Positions 1 through 20,700 of a stretch of 64,000 nt of DNA are shown here, in pieces; the stretch's first letter is position 1, and the number at the start of each line of letters is the position of its first letter. The notes beneath the pieces are model-generated. The model ran no database searches, was not told where the DNA came from, and saw nothing but the letters and a program-made list of their open reading frames with translations. Location: NCBI GenBank assembly GCA_030770545.1, contig JAUCMP010000026.1:4320501-4384500 (forward strand). The letters run 5' to 3'. The translations under genes were made by a program, and so were the position numbers. This stretch comes from Macropodus opercularis (taxonomy: Eukaryota; Chordata; Actinopteri; Anabantiformes; Osphronemidae).

Positions 1-620
1 TCTCTGCATCCATCGATCCTGCGCGTCCCGACTTTCCCCAACCGTGTCCCCATATCTTCATCCTCAGCTGCTTCCCATTTCATCACAGATCTCGCACCTG
101 AGTCCCTGCACAGCACATTCATCCGCTGCCAGCGTGTGCGTGTGTGTGTGTGCTTGTCTGTGCAGCGCTGTGGCTACGCTTCCTGCTGGTTTACCATCTG
201 TTGCTCTCGGCAGCTGACTGGACGAACCCGTGCTTCTGACACCCCTGACCCGCGCGTGTGCTCACATCTGAGTATTGCTTTTCTCAAAAACCACTGCCTC
301 CGTGAAAACCGCAGCGCTTTGACCGCCGCTGCTTCTTTAGGGCTGTCACCGTGAGTCACGTCAGGATAGAAAAACAGCACCGCGGCATCTCTGCTCTTGC
401 TCCTCTGGCCTTTCCCACTCGAGTGAAACATGCTGCGTGTGTACAGGTGCTGCTGGGGTTGATGCGCAACACCAGCAAATGTCACAAATTCCTGACAAGG
501 TATGAGGAAAATAGAAGGAGATCGAGAGAGAAACGGAGGAAAATGCAGAAACAGCAAACACAAAAAGCCACTTCTCTCTCCACTCTACTTCCCATCAGCT
601 GCAGCCTGTCCCTATGAATC

Positions 621-681
<61 letters not shown>

Positions 682-2204
682 TGGGGGAACAGCTGAGTGC
701 CAGAGCGAGCCCCCTCCTACCACCACCAATATACAAAAACACTCGATCCCCCCATCACTGCCACTGTCAGTATCACAAATACCCACCCACCCCCCGCATC
801 TCGCCAGAGCCAGCTGACCTACTTCCTGTCTAGCCAGTCCAGTGGTTGACTGTACCGTGTGTGTATACATGGGGCAGGCCCAGACATGTTAAGGGATTAT
901 TCTGTTTTTCCTCTTCAAGTCTTCTTTGTTATTCTTTACGTAGAGATCATACGCAACACGAAACATTTTCCATGAAGCATGTTTGGGAAATGACGGGGAT
1001 TTGATTCGCTATGTGCAATCCAGGAAGTTCCTAAAATTTCATTGAGCTGTCATTCGTGACAGTAACCTTGAGTCCTACGGTTATCTCGGAGCTGTGCCCA
1101 AACTGCTCCTCATTCCAATCCGTCCGTCTCATCCTCCTGATCCATCTCCTCCCATCCTTAACCTCCTCCAGTTTTGCCCTCCGCGCTGGTGAAACCTCGC
1201 CAGGCTCTAAAAGCAGCATTTGTTGCAGCCGCCTTCGTTCACGTTCCTCGTGACATGTCAGTCTCGATGCAGACGGGGCAGGGAAGGTGGGCAAGGAGGA
1301 CTAACGCTAGGAAGCAGAGCGGCTGGCGGACAGGCGAGGAGGTGCGTTCAGGCAGTCAGTCAGACAGACAGACAGACAGAGATGCTGCAAACCCAGGCGA
1401 CAAAACCAGAGGAACGGCGTGAGGTGGATGGACGAGAGCGAATGAAGCACAAACAACAAGCAGAGAAAAGGCAGGTGAAGGGGAGGGAGTGAGGAGATTT
1501 TTAAAAGAAACAGGCCGGCAGAAAGCAGACACCTACTGCTGTGTTTGTGTGTGATGTGGTTTGGCTTATCGGAGCTTCAAATCTGCCTTAAGTGAAACCA
1601 TTTAGTCATGTGCACCAACCATAATGTGTGTTCTGCTGACTAGAAGTCAGACAGACGCCCACACACAACAGAGACACACAAACCACGGCCAGCCAAGCGA
1701 AAACATGGGCATCCACACACACACACACACACATATAAGTACGTGTGTGCTGTCGTTTGCATCACGTACTCTGGATGAACAAAAGAGCAGACTGTTGACT
1801 GGATGCAGGGCTAACGCTGTGATGAGAGGAGGCTACAGTCCTTACAGGTGTGTTGGCACTCAGACGCTCAAACGCGGACAAGGATTCTGGTACTGAGGCT
1901 GCTTGGTCTGCGGGTCAGCAGAACCACAGCACCTTCCTGTTACTCACTCAAGAGTCCAGACACGCGAGCCAGCTGTCATGTTATTTACTGTCTATATATA
2001 ATTTGCTCTATAATCCGACACATTGTGGCCTGGCTGCTCCCACGCATCCGCCTCTCGCAGCCTCCCCTGCTCTCCAGCCGGTTGCTATTCAGGGAGCGCT
2101 GTCAGGTGCAAGAAGAAGGAGACACGCGTGCGCGCACACGTGCACACGCATACACACATGTTCCAGATGGAGAAAAAAAAGCGTGAAGTGCAGCATCTTC
2201 TTAC
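1..2204 (-). other. tnik intron 1 (partial), no further exon seen
   Basis: This stretch lies downstream, on the minus strand, of the tnik exon 1 donor and is read as the start of a long first intron that runs off the left edge. I looked for the expected second tnik exon (start of the kinase domain, with a Gly-rich loop) in minus-strand translations and did not find it. The sequence holds microsatellites: a (TG) run at 623-678, a CAGA run at about 1361-1381 and a (CA) run at about 1711-1731. The Cys-Val and His-Thr ORFs over the first run are translations of the repeat, not genes. Confidence 0.55.
623..678. repeat. (TG)28 microsatellite
   Basis: An uninterrupted TG dinucleotide run of 56 bases. 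It generates spurious Cys-Val and Thr-His open frames on both strands. Confidence 0.97.
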
Positions 2205-2261
2205 CCTCAGAGCCGTCAGGTCGATTTCGTCCAGACTCCGCGCCGGAGAGTCACTCGCCAT
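2205..2261 (-). CDS. tnik: TRAF2 and NCK-interacting kinase (TNIK), first coding exon
   Basis: Nineteen codons on the minus strand read MASDSPARSLDEIDLTALR, which I recognise as the N-terminus of the GCK-IV/Ste20 kinase TNIK, just before its kinase domain. The start sits in a near-ideal Kozak context (CACCATGG, ATG at 2261-2259). The exon ends in a strong donor, AGG followed by GTAAGA, with codon phase 0. MINK1 and MAP4K4 have related N-termini, but TNIK is also the expected neighbour of PLD1, which supports the assignment. By family knowledge TNIK is a cytoplasmic/nuclear serine/threonine kinase acting in JNK and Wnt/TCF signalling and cytoskeletal control; none of that can be seen here, because the kinase domain and the citron-homology domain lie off the left edge. 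Which teleost paralogue this is cannot be told. Confidence 0.85.
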
Positions 2262-2700
2262 GGTGAAGGACACAACGAGCCGCTCTCACCTGCCCGATGT
2301 GCCGAAAGGGGCCTTTTGCTGTCACGCCTGCGTGGTCCTCTGCTCTGTCTCTGTCTCTCTCGCGTACACGGCGATGATGTCTGGGCGACCGATGAAACAA
2401 TAATAATAATAACAGTCCCCGTTGGGTCAGCAGCGGGACGTGCCTGGGTCCGGGGGCGCGGAGCTAGAGCGCAAACGCGGAGACGGGAAGCGAGAGCGCC
2501 GCGCACACCGCTGCCTCCAGGTCCATGTCTGCGGGATGTAGACGGAGAAAGGTGAACCGGCTGCAGAGACGGGTTTGCTGCTAGTGCTGGCGCTGGAGCC
2601 GCTGCTGTGACAGCCAGTGAATACACGGAGCGAGGTAGGCAGAGGGACGCACTGCTACTGGCCCAGCAAACCACGCCTGGTGCTGGGCGGGGTCTGTGAG
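2262..2700 (-). promoter_or_regulatory. tnik: tnik 5' UTR and CpG-rich promoter
   Basis: Directly upstream of the tnik start codon is a GC- and CpG-rich block (densest about 2420-2700) that stands out from the AT-richer flanks. It includes a GC box (GGGCGG, about 2686) and an AATAAT trinucleotide run at about 2398-2412. This is the usual appearance of a vertebrate CpG-island promoter with a GC-rich 5' UTR. The transcription start is not determinable; I place it somewhere around 2550-2700. No TATA box is convincing. Confidence 0.6.
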
Positions 2701-4150
2701 GCAGCAGGGAGTCCCGAACTTTGTTTTCCTTCCAGCAACGCTGATATTAGTCATAAAGCACCTGCGTGTCGTTTGTGGTTAACGTATATGGATATTTCTA
2801 TAATATTGAATGGGAAATAAAACATTTATTTGAACGCTATACCGTCGATTTCATGTACACTCAGTGTTTTTTTTTACGTTATACTACTTTTAATTGTATT
2901 CTTCTACAATATTCTTAAGAGAAAATATGATCATGCACTACTGTGAATTAGGATGAACTGTTTTTACCACGTCAAGTCACTTTAGCAACAAGATTTTTAC
3001 TTTTTTATTGTTGTTGTTTTTTTTTAACTTTATTTATGAGCATCATGAGCTTCATGTTGAGTCGTGTTTACTCATTAGTGTCTTGTATGTATTCAGCGCA
3101 TTTTTGCAGAGAGTGTCTACTTTTCTAGGTCAATAATATTTCACTTTCACCCACGTTTGGAGTTTTGTTCAGTGATGTGTTTACTGCTAGACTGTAAAAC
3201 TCTGTGCCAAAGACAACCCAGCCGTCGATTGCCTCCTATTCACCCTGTAAAACTTCCTCTCCAACATAAAACAGTAGAAACCTGCGGCGGACAGTAACAA
3301 CGCACTGGAGGACTGTGAAAGGTGTTTGTCTGTCTCCCATGAACGTTCCCAGTCTTGGCAGCGCGAATTGAAACTCACAATAGAGCCTCATTTCCAAAGA
3401 AGACATTCGGCTCGTCTGGCTCCAGGTCAGCAGACAGTTAGAAACTAATCTCTCAAGTTAAGCAGCTCTCAGGTGAGAACAGTGTTCCAGAGAATTCCGT
3501 CGTCGGTTGCCTTCTTGTTCGTTCATGCAAATTTTCCTTGGAACTGCTCTTGTGTTGTGAATCACACCCACAGCCTTGACTTTTCGCCATAATTATACAC
3601 CCGTCTGTAATTTACAGCATCACCTGGGTTATGGAATTCAGGGTGATGTTATATAACATCTGACACTGGCTTGTTGCATGCAGTCACGTAGATTTCTTAC
3701 TGAAGTTCCCCTGTTGTGAAACTCAGCAGATTGCTGAGTAGTTGTCCGTTCGTAGGTTTCACGTCATCGTTGCCGCTGTTTTGATTCCACCAGTACCTTT
3801 TTGGCAAAGCTTCCACAAGGCTAAGACAACACTGAAGTACCAGGGCCAGTGTGCACAGTGTCCCAGCCACAGGCAAAACGTAATCACTCGGAGTCATTGG
3901 TTAGTGGCTGCTAAACCGGGGCTATGCCCTGAGGAACAGGTGTGTTTTTGGTTGGACCGCAGAGTGTTTTTCCAGCTTCGTTCAGGGCAACAATCAGGCG
4001 CAATCAGGTGCCACAGGCACAAAACATAAAACCACTGTTATGCAAAACTTTCACAGCCTCGCAACATGACCTGTCAGTCATAAGTCAGTCTGACATTGAT
4101 ACCTAATTAACAATGGCTGCTGCTGTACTTTACCTTCAAGAAACAAAACA
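2701..4150. other. intergenic region between tnik promoter and pld1 3' end
   Basis: An AT-rich stretch with no credible exon. It holds poly-T runs (about 2868-2876 and 3020-3028) and short chance ORFs. It separates the tnik promoter from the probable pld1 polyadenylation site; both genes are on the minus strand, so pld1 is transcribed toward tnik. Confidence 0.5.
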
Positions 4151-4170
4151 AAAAAAATCCCAAAGATAAA

Positions 4171-4176
4171 TTTATT
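4171..4176 (-). terminator. pld1: candidate pld1 polyadenylation signal (AATAAA on minus)
   Basis: TTTATT on the plus strand is AATAAA on the minus strand, about 1.5 kb beyond the pld1 stop codon. Cleavage would fall near 4150. It is a candidate chosen by position and hexamer only; nearer non-consensus sites could be used instead. Confidence 0.35.
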
Positions 4177-5659
4177 TGTTTGCCATTTAAAGTATGTGTT
4201 ACATTGTGTTAAACAAAGAGACAGAAGTTAGAAATTCAACTGTACATAAACAGATTGGAAGTGAGAACAACAACACTGAGGTCAGCAGGTGCAAAGTTGT
4301 TGGGGACGACAAGGTGTTTGACTTGATCAATCCAGAACCATGTCGTTTACTAAGTGTTCAAATAAATGTGGGATCATATTTAATAAATAATGCACTGAGA
4401 GGTACAGCAAAGTTAAACTACACGATGCTGCCAAAATCAATAACAACATCTACGCTTCATTTAACATTTGTCCATTTCCTGGTTTTTCAATCCAGAAAAA
4501 ACATGTCCTGTCTCCTTAAATAAACACCAATCATTCACCTGTTGGTTGTATCACATATTTACAAGCTGTCACGTCGCTGTTAAAAACACAGGGGCCTGAG
4601 CCAAATGAAGCAATATACGTTGCTGAATTCCAGGACTCGCAGCAGCTTCACAGTCCGTCTTCATCGCTGTGAACGTCAAGTGAAGGTGTTTGACATGAGC
4701 ACATTAAAAAAGGAGTGGTTCTTAAACTACACATTCAGCAGAGAGGCTGGTGATCAATGAAGAAGTCACAAACTAAAAATAGAAAACATTATATGTACGC
4801 TTACAAAATGGCTGTATGCCAAAATATGCTGTAAAGGAAAATGATAATGATATAAAAAACTTTCTGGTGTTGACACTAAAGCGCTGATCCAAATATTTCT
4901 CTATGCAGACTATTTGTTTGAAGCTAGCGCCATCTGCTGAGCAAAGAGGAAACGTGGGCCGATTGTCTCATCCACTGGCCACGGGCACAGATTTGTTCAT
5001 TTTAAAGTTACTCAACCTACTTCTATATATATTATATATCTGAAAAGCAGCGGTGGGGGGGGGGGCTGCGTGGATTGGCACATGAGTGGGGCACAGTTAG
5101 TAAATCCTGCCCCACAGCGTGTCAGCGGCGAGCGGAGCGTGAGCTGTGGATTGGTTGTACAACACGAAGCCGTCAAGCTTTAAAGCTCATCTAGAGCAGC
5201 ACACACGCAGGCCCGACAAACGTTCACGGAGCTCATCTACAGCAGACACGGCACCGACGAGCGTGTCGTACAGCAAAAACTCTGTGGTTCACATGCATTA
5301 TCGTCATCTTAGCCTTTAACCTAGAGGTGGATATTTATCAACCACCACGTCACCCTGGTCCCATCCTGCCCAACGCGTTCAGGTTGGATCTTGTGCAGTT
5401 GCAAAGCATTGATAACCAGTGACATCAGATGTGTTCTTCATATATCCCAAAAACTAAGTGCTTACCTTCTCAAGGTAACTACTGGTTAGTGTTTTCAGTG
5501 GAGTTAGATTTGAGCGATTTGTCAATGCCCTTGAGTCACGTCAAGTCAAAGGAGAAGAAGAAATCTCGCTTCTCATTCCATGTGATGGCCACCACAACCC
5601 AGAGACTTCACTCAAGAACAGTTCAATCAGATGTGTAGTTAAGTGGCTGCGGGTTCACT
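4177..5659 (-). other. pld1: pld1 3' UTR (inferred)
   Basis: Sequence between the pld1 stop codon (5662-5660) and the candidate polyadenylation signal. No exon-like reading frame was recognised. It holds a poly-G run near 5054-5065 and an AT-rich TATATA stretch near 5024-5040. The extent is inferred from the polyadenylation hexamer alone. Confidence 0.4.
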
Positions 5660-14299
<8,640 letters not shown>

Positions 14300-14331
14300 G
14301 TTCAGCAGTCAGGCCCCAGAGCAGGGCAGGC
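14300..14331 (-). other. pld1: pld1 5' UTR part of first coding exon
   Basis: Upstream of the pld1 ATG the minus strand reaches a good acceptor, CTCCTAG, immediately before GCCTGCCC. This implies at least one further upstream non-coding exon. The ATG context has A at -3. Confidence 0.55.
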
Positions 14332-17300
14332 CTAGGAGACACGATCAGAGTTACCCGAGAGCCCGGAAGTGTGCAGACACCCCCACAGACACGAGCTGTG
14401 ACCTGACCTTTCACCTTCCAGTGACCAGGCTCTTCACCCACTGGCCACACGACACCCTGGTGTTCTATTCTAAGAGGAGCACACGCGAGCAGGCTTTTCA
14501 GTAAACAGTGTGGACGCAGCTGAAACAGCTACTATTAAAGCATTCAGAACGATTCATGACTAACAGTGACACAAAAATCATTTGTTTGACATCTCCTACT
14601 TCCTATTATTAATCATTAATTAAAAGAAAGGTCAACAGTTGACCCACTGAAACCCAGTTAATGACAAACTATCCACATGACCCGAATGCTCTCGTTTATG
14701 ACGGATACAATGGAGGAGATTTAAACAATCAGCTGAAACCCTCCCTAAGGACGTGAACTTCCTTTTAACAGAGAACATATATTATTCAGACTATATTTGA
14801 ATCGATCGCCCTAAATTCCAGCATTGCTGCATCTTTACGGCTTGACTAAGAACGTGTCATCAAACACAGCTGTTACACAGTCACGCGGCTCATGTTACGC
14901 CTGTGAGCTGCACAGAGCCCAACTCGTTAACTGGCAGCTTCATCCGTCAACAACAACTCTTCCAGTCACACTATTGCTCAGAGTTTATGTCAGCTTGTCG
15001 GGGAGTGTCTTAACCGATAACGCCTACTGGGTTGTCATGAAGCTATGACGCAATAATGATGATGATGTCATTGGCTCCCTAAGATGCAGAAGAGCTGCTA
15101 GAAAAACCAGGACAACCTTCTAACTCGACTCTCGTCTAGAAGCTTTTATTTTGAACAAGGAGCAGCTCACTCTGCTGAAAGGGAGACAGACTCAGCCGTT
15201 CACTGAATAAAGACAGGAATTCAACCAACAATCTGTCCTGTGATGAGTTGTACAGTCACAAAACGGTGAGCGCACATGGCAGCGGCTCCAGTTCTCGGTG
15301 CAGTGTTAACAGATGAGCTGCTGATTCATAGAGGCCTCTCTTCTGTGACGCACGTCAGGGAGGGAGAAACACAGGAACACGGGTCAGTAGGTTGTTAGTG
15401 AAAGCAGAGGATTCAGGTGTGAAGACCTGCCGCTGTCAAGAGCCATGACGTTCACATTCAACAAAAAGAAACGAGGCCCACTTCTCTATGCGGCTGAACG
15501 TGCTCACAATAAGCCAAAAACACCAGCCACACACCAACATTCTCACCCTGAACAAGACCCGGCACGCTCACGCTGTCAGAGTCGCCAGCAGTCACTAGCA
15601 TCCTGCCCCAAGGACCCGTCTGACTGCTTCCAACCGCCGCACCCGTTCTATTCATCCATGGAGTCAGAACAGCCATGTTAGAATTAACAGCAAGCGTATT
15701 ACATTTATACCACGTTCAACCGATCTTAACATACTTTCATCACTGTGAGAAATAAGGATCAAACCCTTCGTAAGCCACTGTTGTGTAAACAGCAGTGGCC
15801 CGTGTACATAAATCATAGTTATCACCCAGTCACAGTATATTAGGCCCCTGCTGAGTCAGCGTTGGCTTATTGGAGCTCACTGTGCAGCAGGGAACCAATC
15901 ACACAGCTGCAGCACAGAACAGAAATGTTATGCTAAAACTGTACATTTAACACCGAGTAGTTGTGATAACCCTTAAAATGTGTCAACTGTTTAAGGTCAA
16001 AGGAGATACAATTACTCTCTAACTAAAAAGTGAGTCATAATAAAATGTACACGTTAAGCATTAAGAAAGTTAAGCATCTCATTAAAAACCTCTATAAATA
16101 CTAAATAATACACATATCTCATTGGTGATCACATAAAAAGCAGGACAGCTGAACTTAACATACTGTAAGCGATCCTAACAAACACAATGGCTGAAAGCTT
16201 TTTAAACACCTGACTGACACGTTCATTCATAATCTGCATAAAATATCACATTTGTGTTTCAAATCTGCTTTTACTGAAGCCGCCTTAAAAGGAAGAAGGT
16301 GATCTGAGATCTCATTTGAACTGTAGCATCTGGTCAAAGCCCTCGAACATGTAGCTGTTATCCGTTTTCTGTTATTTGTTCTTAGAATGAGGGGGAGCTA
16401 AATATTTAAATATCTTTATGTGTGATACATGCAAGTTGCTTTTATTAGCTCCAGTTGAACTTTAGTGGGTGTGAATGTAGATTCATTATCTCGCTTTTCT
16501 AAGAAGAGGTTGACTTCAGAGTGAGTTGTCGAAACGTGGACATAAAAGCACAAGCGGTGAACAGGCAAGCTGAGCAGACTACAATGTAACACAGTCAGAG
16601 TTAACACCAGTTATCGCTCTACTCCATTCTGATGGAACGCTGCCTACTTCCTGCTTCCCGTCCTTCCTGTTGCCTTGACGACCATTTTAACAGCAAGCTG
16701 CTTAAGTATAAATAACAGAAGCAGCTAAGAGCGTCCGCCTCTCCCTCCACGTACTGTACCAGCATCCCTCTTAAAAGCCAATTAGTTGGAATCAACTCGC
16801 AGTGAAATCACGAATGAAAGCACGTTGAGTGGGAGATGAAATGCGGAGGCTCGTGGAGTTTGGCAGAGGAAAATTATAAAGGCTCAGAAGCAAGAAGTGG
16901 AAACTTGTCAATCGACTCAACGTGTGACACGTGGGAAAACCTCTCGCTCACTTTGTCTCTCACTTTGCTCCACGTGAGCCATGAAAACATATTGCTGCTG
17001 TACGCTTGTCATGTAGACGCCGATCGCCACAAATTCTAATAAATCCATTGCTGGGAGTGTGATATGTAACTTTAACGTGGTACAGTGATGTGTCCTAATG
17101 GGCTCCCTTGAAGATGTGAATTATTCATGGTTAAAAGTCCTGTAATAATGGTTTAGCAGCTGCTAAAACAGAAACTAATCTTAGATGAAGCCAATCTTTC
17201 ACCTTCGTCTAACACGCTGCTCCTGGTTCATGAAATCGTTTGACATGAGGGGACGTATGCTCATTTCTGTGCTCATGCTGCTGCTACGGTCAAAAAGTGG

Positions 17301-20300
17301 GAAAGGCCTTAAAAGTTACTTATTAACTTTGCGGCACACGTATTATTTGTGTTTTTGCTGATTGCCAAGCTCAACAAATAAACTGCAAACAGGGAGACGG
17401 TGTGGCTTCATCCTGATCTAACAAAATATGCAAACCACCCTCTGAAGCTCAAAAAGTGAAAATACGTGACAATGTGCTCTTCTGTATGTCGGACCGTTTC
17501 TTGGTTTGACTCTGTTGCCAGGCAACCTGCTGAGGCTGTCTCAGCCCACATGTGTTTGTGTTGCTTTTCTACTTCAGGTCACATTGGGTATGCAGGGTAT
17601 TTGTTGTTCACCTGTCTTCGTTTCATAACCAGGTGAGTCCGTTTGGAGTCTCGATGTGACGCACACAGATTCTAAAGCACCTAAAGCCATTCAAGATTAT
17701 TTTTTTCCACACTAAATATGGATTTTTTTAATGTTATCATAAGAGAGATTAGAGATTGCTGTCATCAGAAACATTCATGACTAGATGATTCATTAACTGT
17801 GAAACAGTAAATCATCCTGGAAACCTGTGAATAACTGAAGTGTACGTTTAATAATTACTGGCTGCTCCAGGATCAATCACGAAAATCAATACTGTGCATA
17901 CAGTTAATTCATCTCTCACCCAAAGAGATAACTGGTGATGAAAGTACGTAGGACTACAAGGATTTGTGTTCCTTCCATACCAGCTATTGGCCAAAATGAA
18001 TTTTATCCAGGAACTTGAGTGTCTTGCAGGAAAATATTACATTTACTGCCAAACGCTTTTGATCCGTGTGGGCCGGCAGTGAAGACTCTTCCAGTTATAA
18101 AAGCACCTCCATAGGCTTGGATTCACTAAACTACACAAAATCAGGCAAAGATCTTTGAGTCTAATCAGTTCTATAAAGTAGATTTGAGCTTTTCTCCCAG
18201 CTACTCCACTCTTTAATAAAGGAAATGCTGGCAACAGCAATGAAATGTAATTATACAATATTAATAATCACAGCTACAGTGGTTTGATCATTTCAACTTT
18301 CTAGAAGCGACGCGTCGTCACATCTTATTTTACGGGTCGAGCTTCAGCGGCACCTCTTCGTCAACTCAGGCCTCATCTTCTTCAGTGACGTCAGTAGCGT
18401 CTATATCTGTGGTGTTAATTCATTAAAGTCCTCATAGGAGTTATTGAAAACGTGCAGTTATTTCGCCCAGTGAAGAACAGACCCCTGCACATCTATGTTG
18501 TTGAGCCGCAGCTGAAACTCCCACTTGTCCCTCCACACCAGGCTTCGCTTGCGAGGTGTCGAACGAGCGGCGAGAACACCGGAGGCGTACTGAACATCTA
18601 TGTCAACATCAGTCGTGGCGCTGTCACTGATTGCCCATCAAGCGTTAGCTAGAATATGCATCTTGCCAGATGCGTCGTCTATTCCTGGATGTGTGATAAC
18701 AAGCTTGACATTTACGTGGCAAACACAGGGAATCTGACAAGATGCCACACATACGTACATACGTGCAAACATCATCTCCGTGTAACAGACTCGCTAATGT
18801 ACACACAGCACAATAAAGACAATGTAAACATAGCTTGGCATTAATGGATAGGGTGGTGCCAAGCTCCTCATGGCGCAGATGGTACAGAGAGAGAGAGAGA
18901 GGTCTGTGACACCTCTCTCTCTCTGCCCACACTAAAGCTGCCTGTTATCTAATCCTTCACACCATGGATAGGGGGACAGGGATGGTCAGAGACGCAGAGA
19001 AAGCAAGACATGCAGTGGATGCCAGAAAAAGCGAGGGAGCACTCGTCATCATCACCATAGTGGCATTCTGCTGGCAGCAGCACAAGGCAGCATTGTGCTA
19101 CAGGAGTGAGGGAGCTGCTCTCTCTCTCAGTCAAGCTTGACTCGGCCAGAAAAACACAGCGTGAGGTGACCGAACCTCTGGCTTGTGTCCTGACCACGAA
19201 AGTGACTCAGACTCTCCATGATTACAGCGTCTGCAGAGAAAGTGCAGGGAATTCAGCGAGGAAAACAGGGAGGCTCCTCTAAAACAAACGTCCCCGTGAC
19301 ATTCTGATGCTCTCTACTCTCCCCAGGAAGAAGAAGAAGAAGAGTTATATAACTTCTGTCTACTGTGAGGAGGAGAGTAGGTGGTTGTGGACCGACTTCT
19401 TTAACGCTGCCGTTCTCTCGCTGTCCAGATTAATGATTGATGCACGTACCACCAACCAAACTGAGCAGGATAGCGCCACTTGGAACAGGTCGATACACTC
19501 AAACACACAACGCTGGCGTATCCTGGCACCACAGCAGAGAAGTACTAAGGTCAAGCGTGTGTGGAAAAGGTCGCTGGCGATGTACGGCGCTTTCTGGCCT
19601 TTACCTGCGTCGTGTTAACACCGCCCACTTGTGCTACACGGTGCTTCAAACAAACGCAGTAAACACAGCACAGAGCAGAGACAGTGATCAGTAGAAGATG
19701 ATGCAGCAGAAAAAACCGCTGGGCACATTGGAGAGCGACAAGTTAAACTGTTAGGGAGACGCTCAAGATGCATTTATAGGAATAAAACATTGCTTAATAA
19801 ACAAAAACGTTCATTTATCCCAGAGCGAAATGTTTGCACCTGTTTACGTATTGTAGTAAATATGTGTTAATAGAAGAACCAGATGAAACTGTTGATGAAA
19901 CTTCAGACAAATTGCGACATGACAAAACTTTGCATCTAGTCTGATGGGTCACGCCGGGGCCAGGGCTGCTTCCTGTTTTGTCAGACGGCCCCTGTGTGGT
20001 TGCAGATACAGACAGAGATGAAGAGAGAGAAGCAAAGCAGCTCCGCTTTTTCCATGACATTCCTGCTGAACTTTCACAACAGGGCGTGAGAAGGGGGAGG
20101 CCGGCGAGCCAGCCCCCACCTGCGCACTCGTACACAACAGGTACCACACACGTTAAAACCACGCTTCGTGTCTCCACAGCTGCACACGGGACAATCGTAT
20201 GGTCAGACATTCTTGTACACGATCGCCCCTGGCAACCCAAACCCAGACCTGTGGTGGAGACTCCCATCTCCCCCCACCAGCAGCCACAAATAGAGCAGAG

Positions 20301-20400
20301 CACACACAGACCAGCGGAGAGACAACCGACCAACCTGCTCCTTCTGTGGACCTGCAGCCCACATGCTTCCAGTCTGATCCGTCCTCGCTCAGTGATGACT
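14332..20400 (-). other. probable pld1 5' intron / upstream region, no gene recognised
   Basis: Six kilobases without a recognisable protein-coding exon on either strand. I specifically looked for a tmem212-like four-helix membrane protein, which sits between PLD1 and FNDC3B in human, and saw none. Long overlapping ORFs at 19815-20468 (minus, 217 aa) and 19978-20421 (plus, 147 aa) are low-complexity in composition and resemble no family I know; I do not call them genes. A GA/TC hairpin is at 18890-18924. Confidence 0.45.
18890..18924. repeat. GA/TC hairpin, 14-bp perfect stem
   Basis: AGAGAGAGAGAGGT (18890-18903), a 7-base spacer, then ACCTCTCTCTCTCT (18911-18924). The arms are perfectly complementary, and the purine run extends further left to 18885. 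It is built from a simple repeat and flanked by unique sequence. Confidence 0.85.
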
Positions 20401-20700
20401 GGTGCTGCTAAGACATGGTGAGCAGAGGGACGACTCCCCAGCAGCTCTGAGCTCCTTCTCTTCTGCAACTCAGTAAGAAAGGCTGAGAAAAACTAGCAGT
20501 GAACTCTGTCCAACTCCTCACAGAGGGAGGGCTCTCTGAAACTCTACACCAATCACAGGAAGAGAGCTCGCCACGGGCATGTCTCATTGGATAGAAAGGC
20601 CTGCTGGAATTTTGGAGAGGAGGAGGAGTTCTCCTGGGAGAAAATAGCTGTGGTCCTGCATTATCTCGTTTCACACAGCCACTGTTCCCCAGAATTTGTT
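20400..20700 (-). promoter_or_regulatory. pld1: candidate pld1 promoter / non-coding first exon
   Basis: Two CCAAT-type elements lie 40 bp apart: CCAATCA at 20549-20555 and ATTGG (CCAAT on minus) at 20586-20590. They are followed on the minus strand by C/U-rich, relatively GC-rich sequence that could be a first exon with a donor near 20333. pld1 must have an upstream exon, given the acceptor at 14331. This is a positional guess without TSS evidence. Confidence 0.22.

Noticed and set aside
614..870. Several ORFs rich in Cys-Val or His-Thr
   Set aside because: They are six-frame translations of the (TG)28 microsatellite. The same applies to repeat-derived frames near 46900, 49270, 57560 and 61400.
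19815..20468. 217-aa minus ORF overlapped by a 147-aa plus ORF
   Set aside because: No recognisable domain, no start or splice context, and composition typical of a stop-poor GC-richer patch. Overlapping long frames on both strands point to base composition. It could cover a non-coding pld1 5' exon, but I cannot show it.
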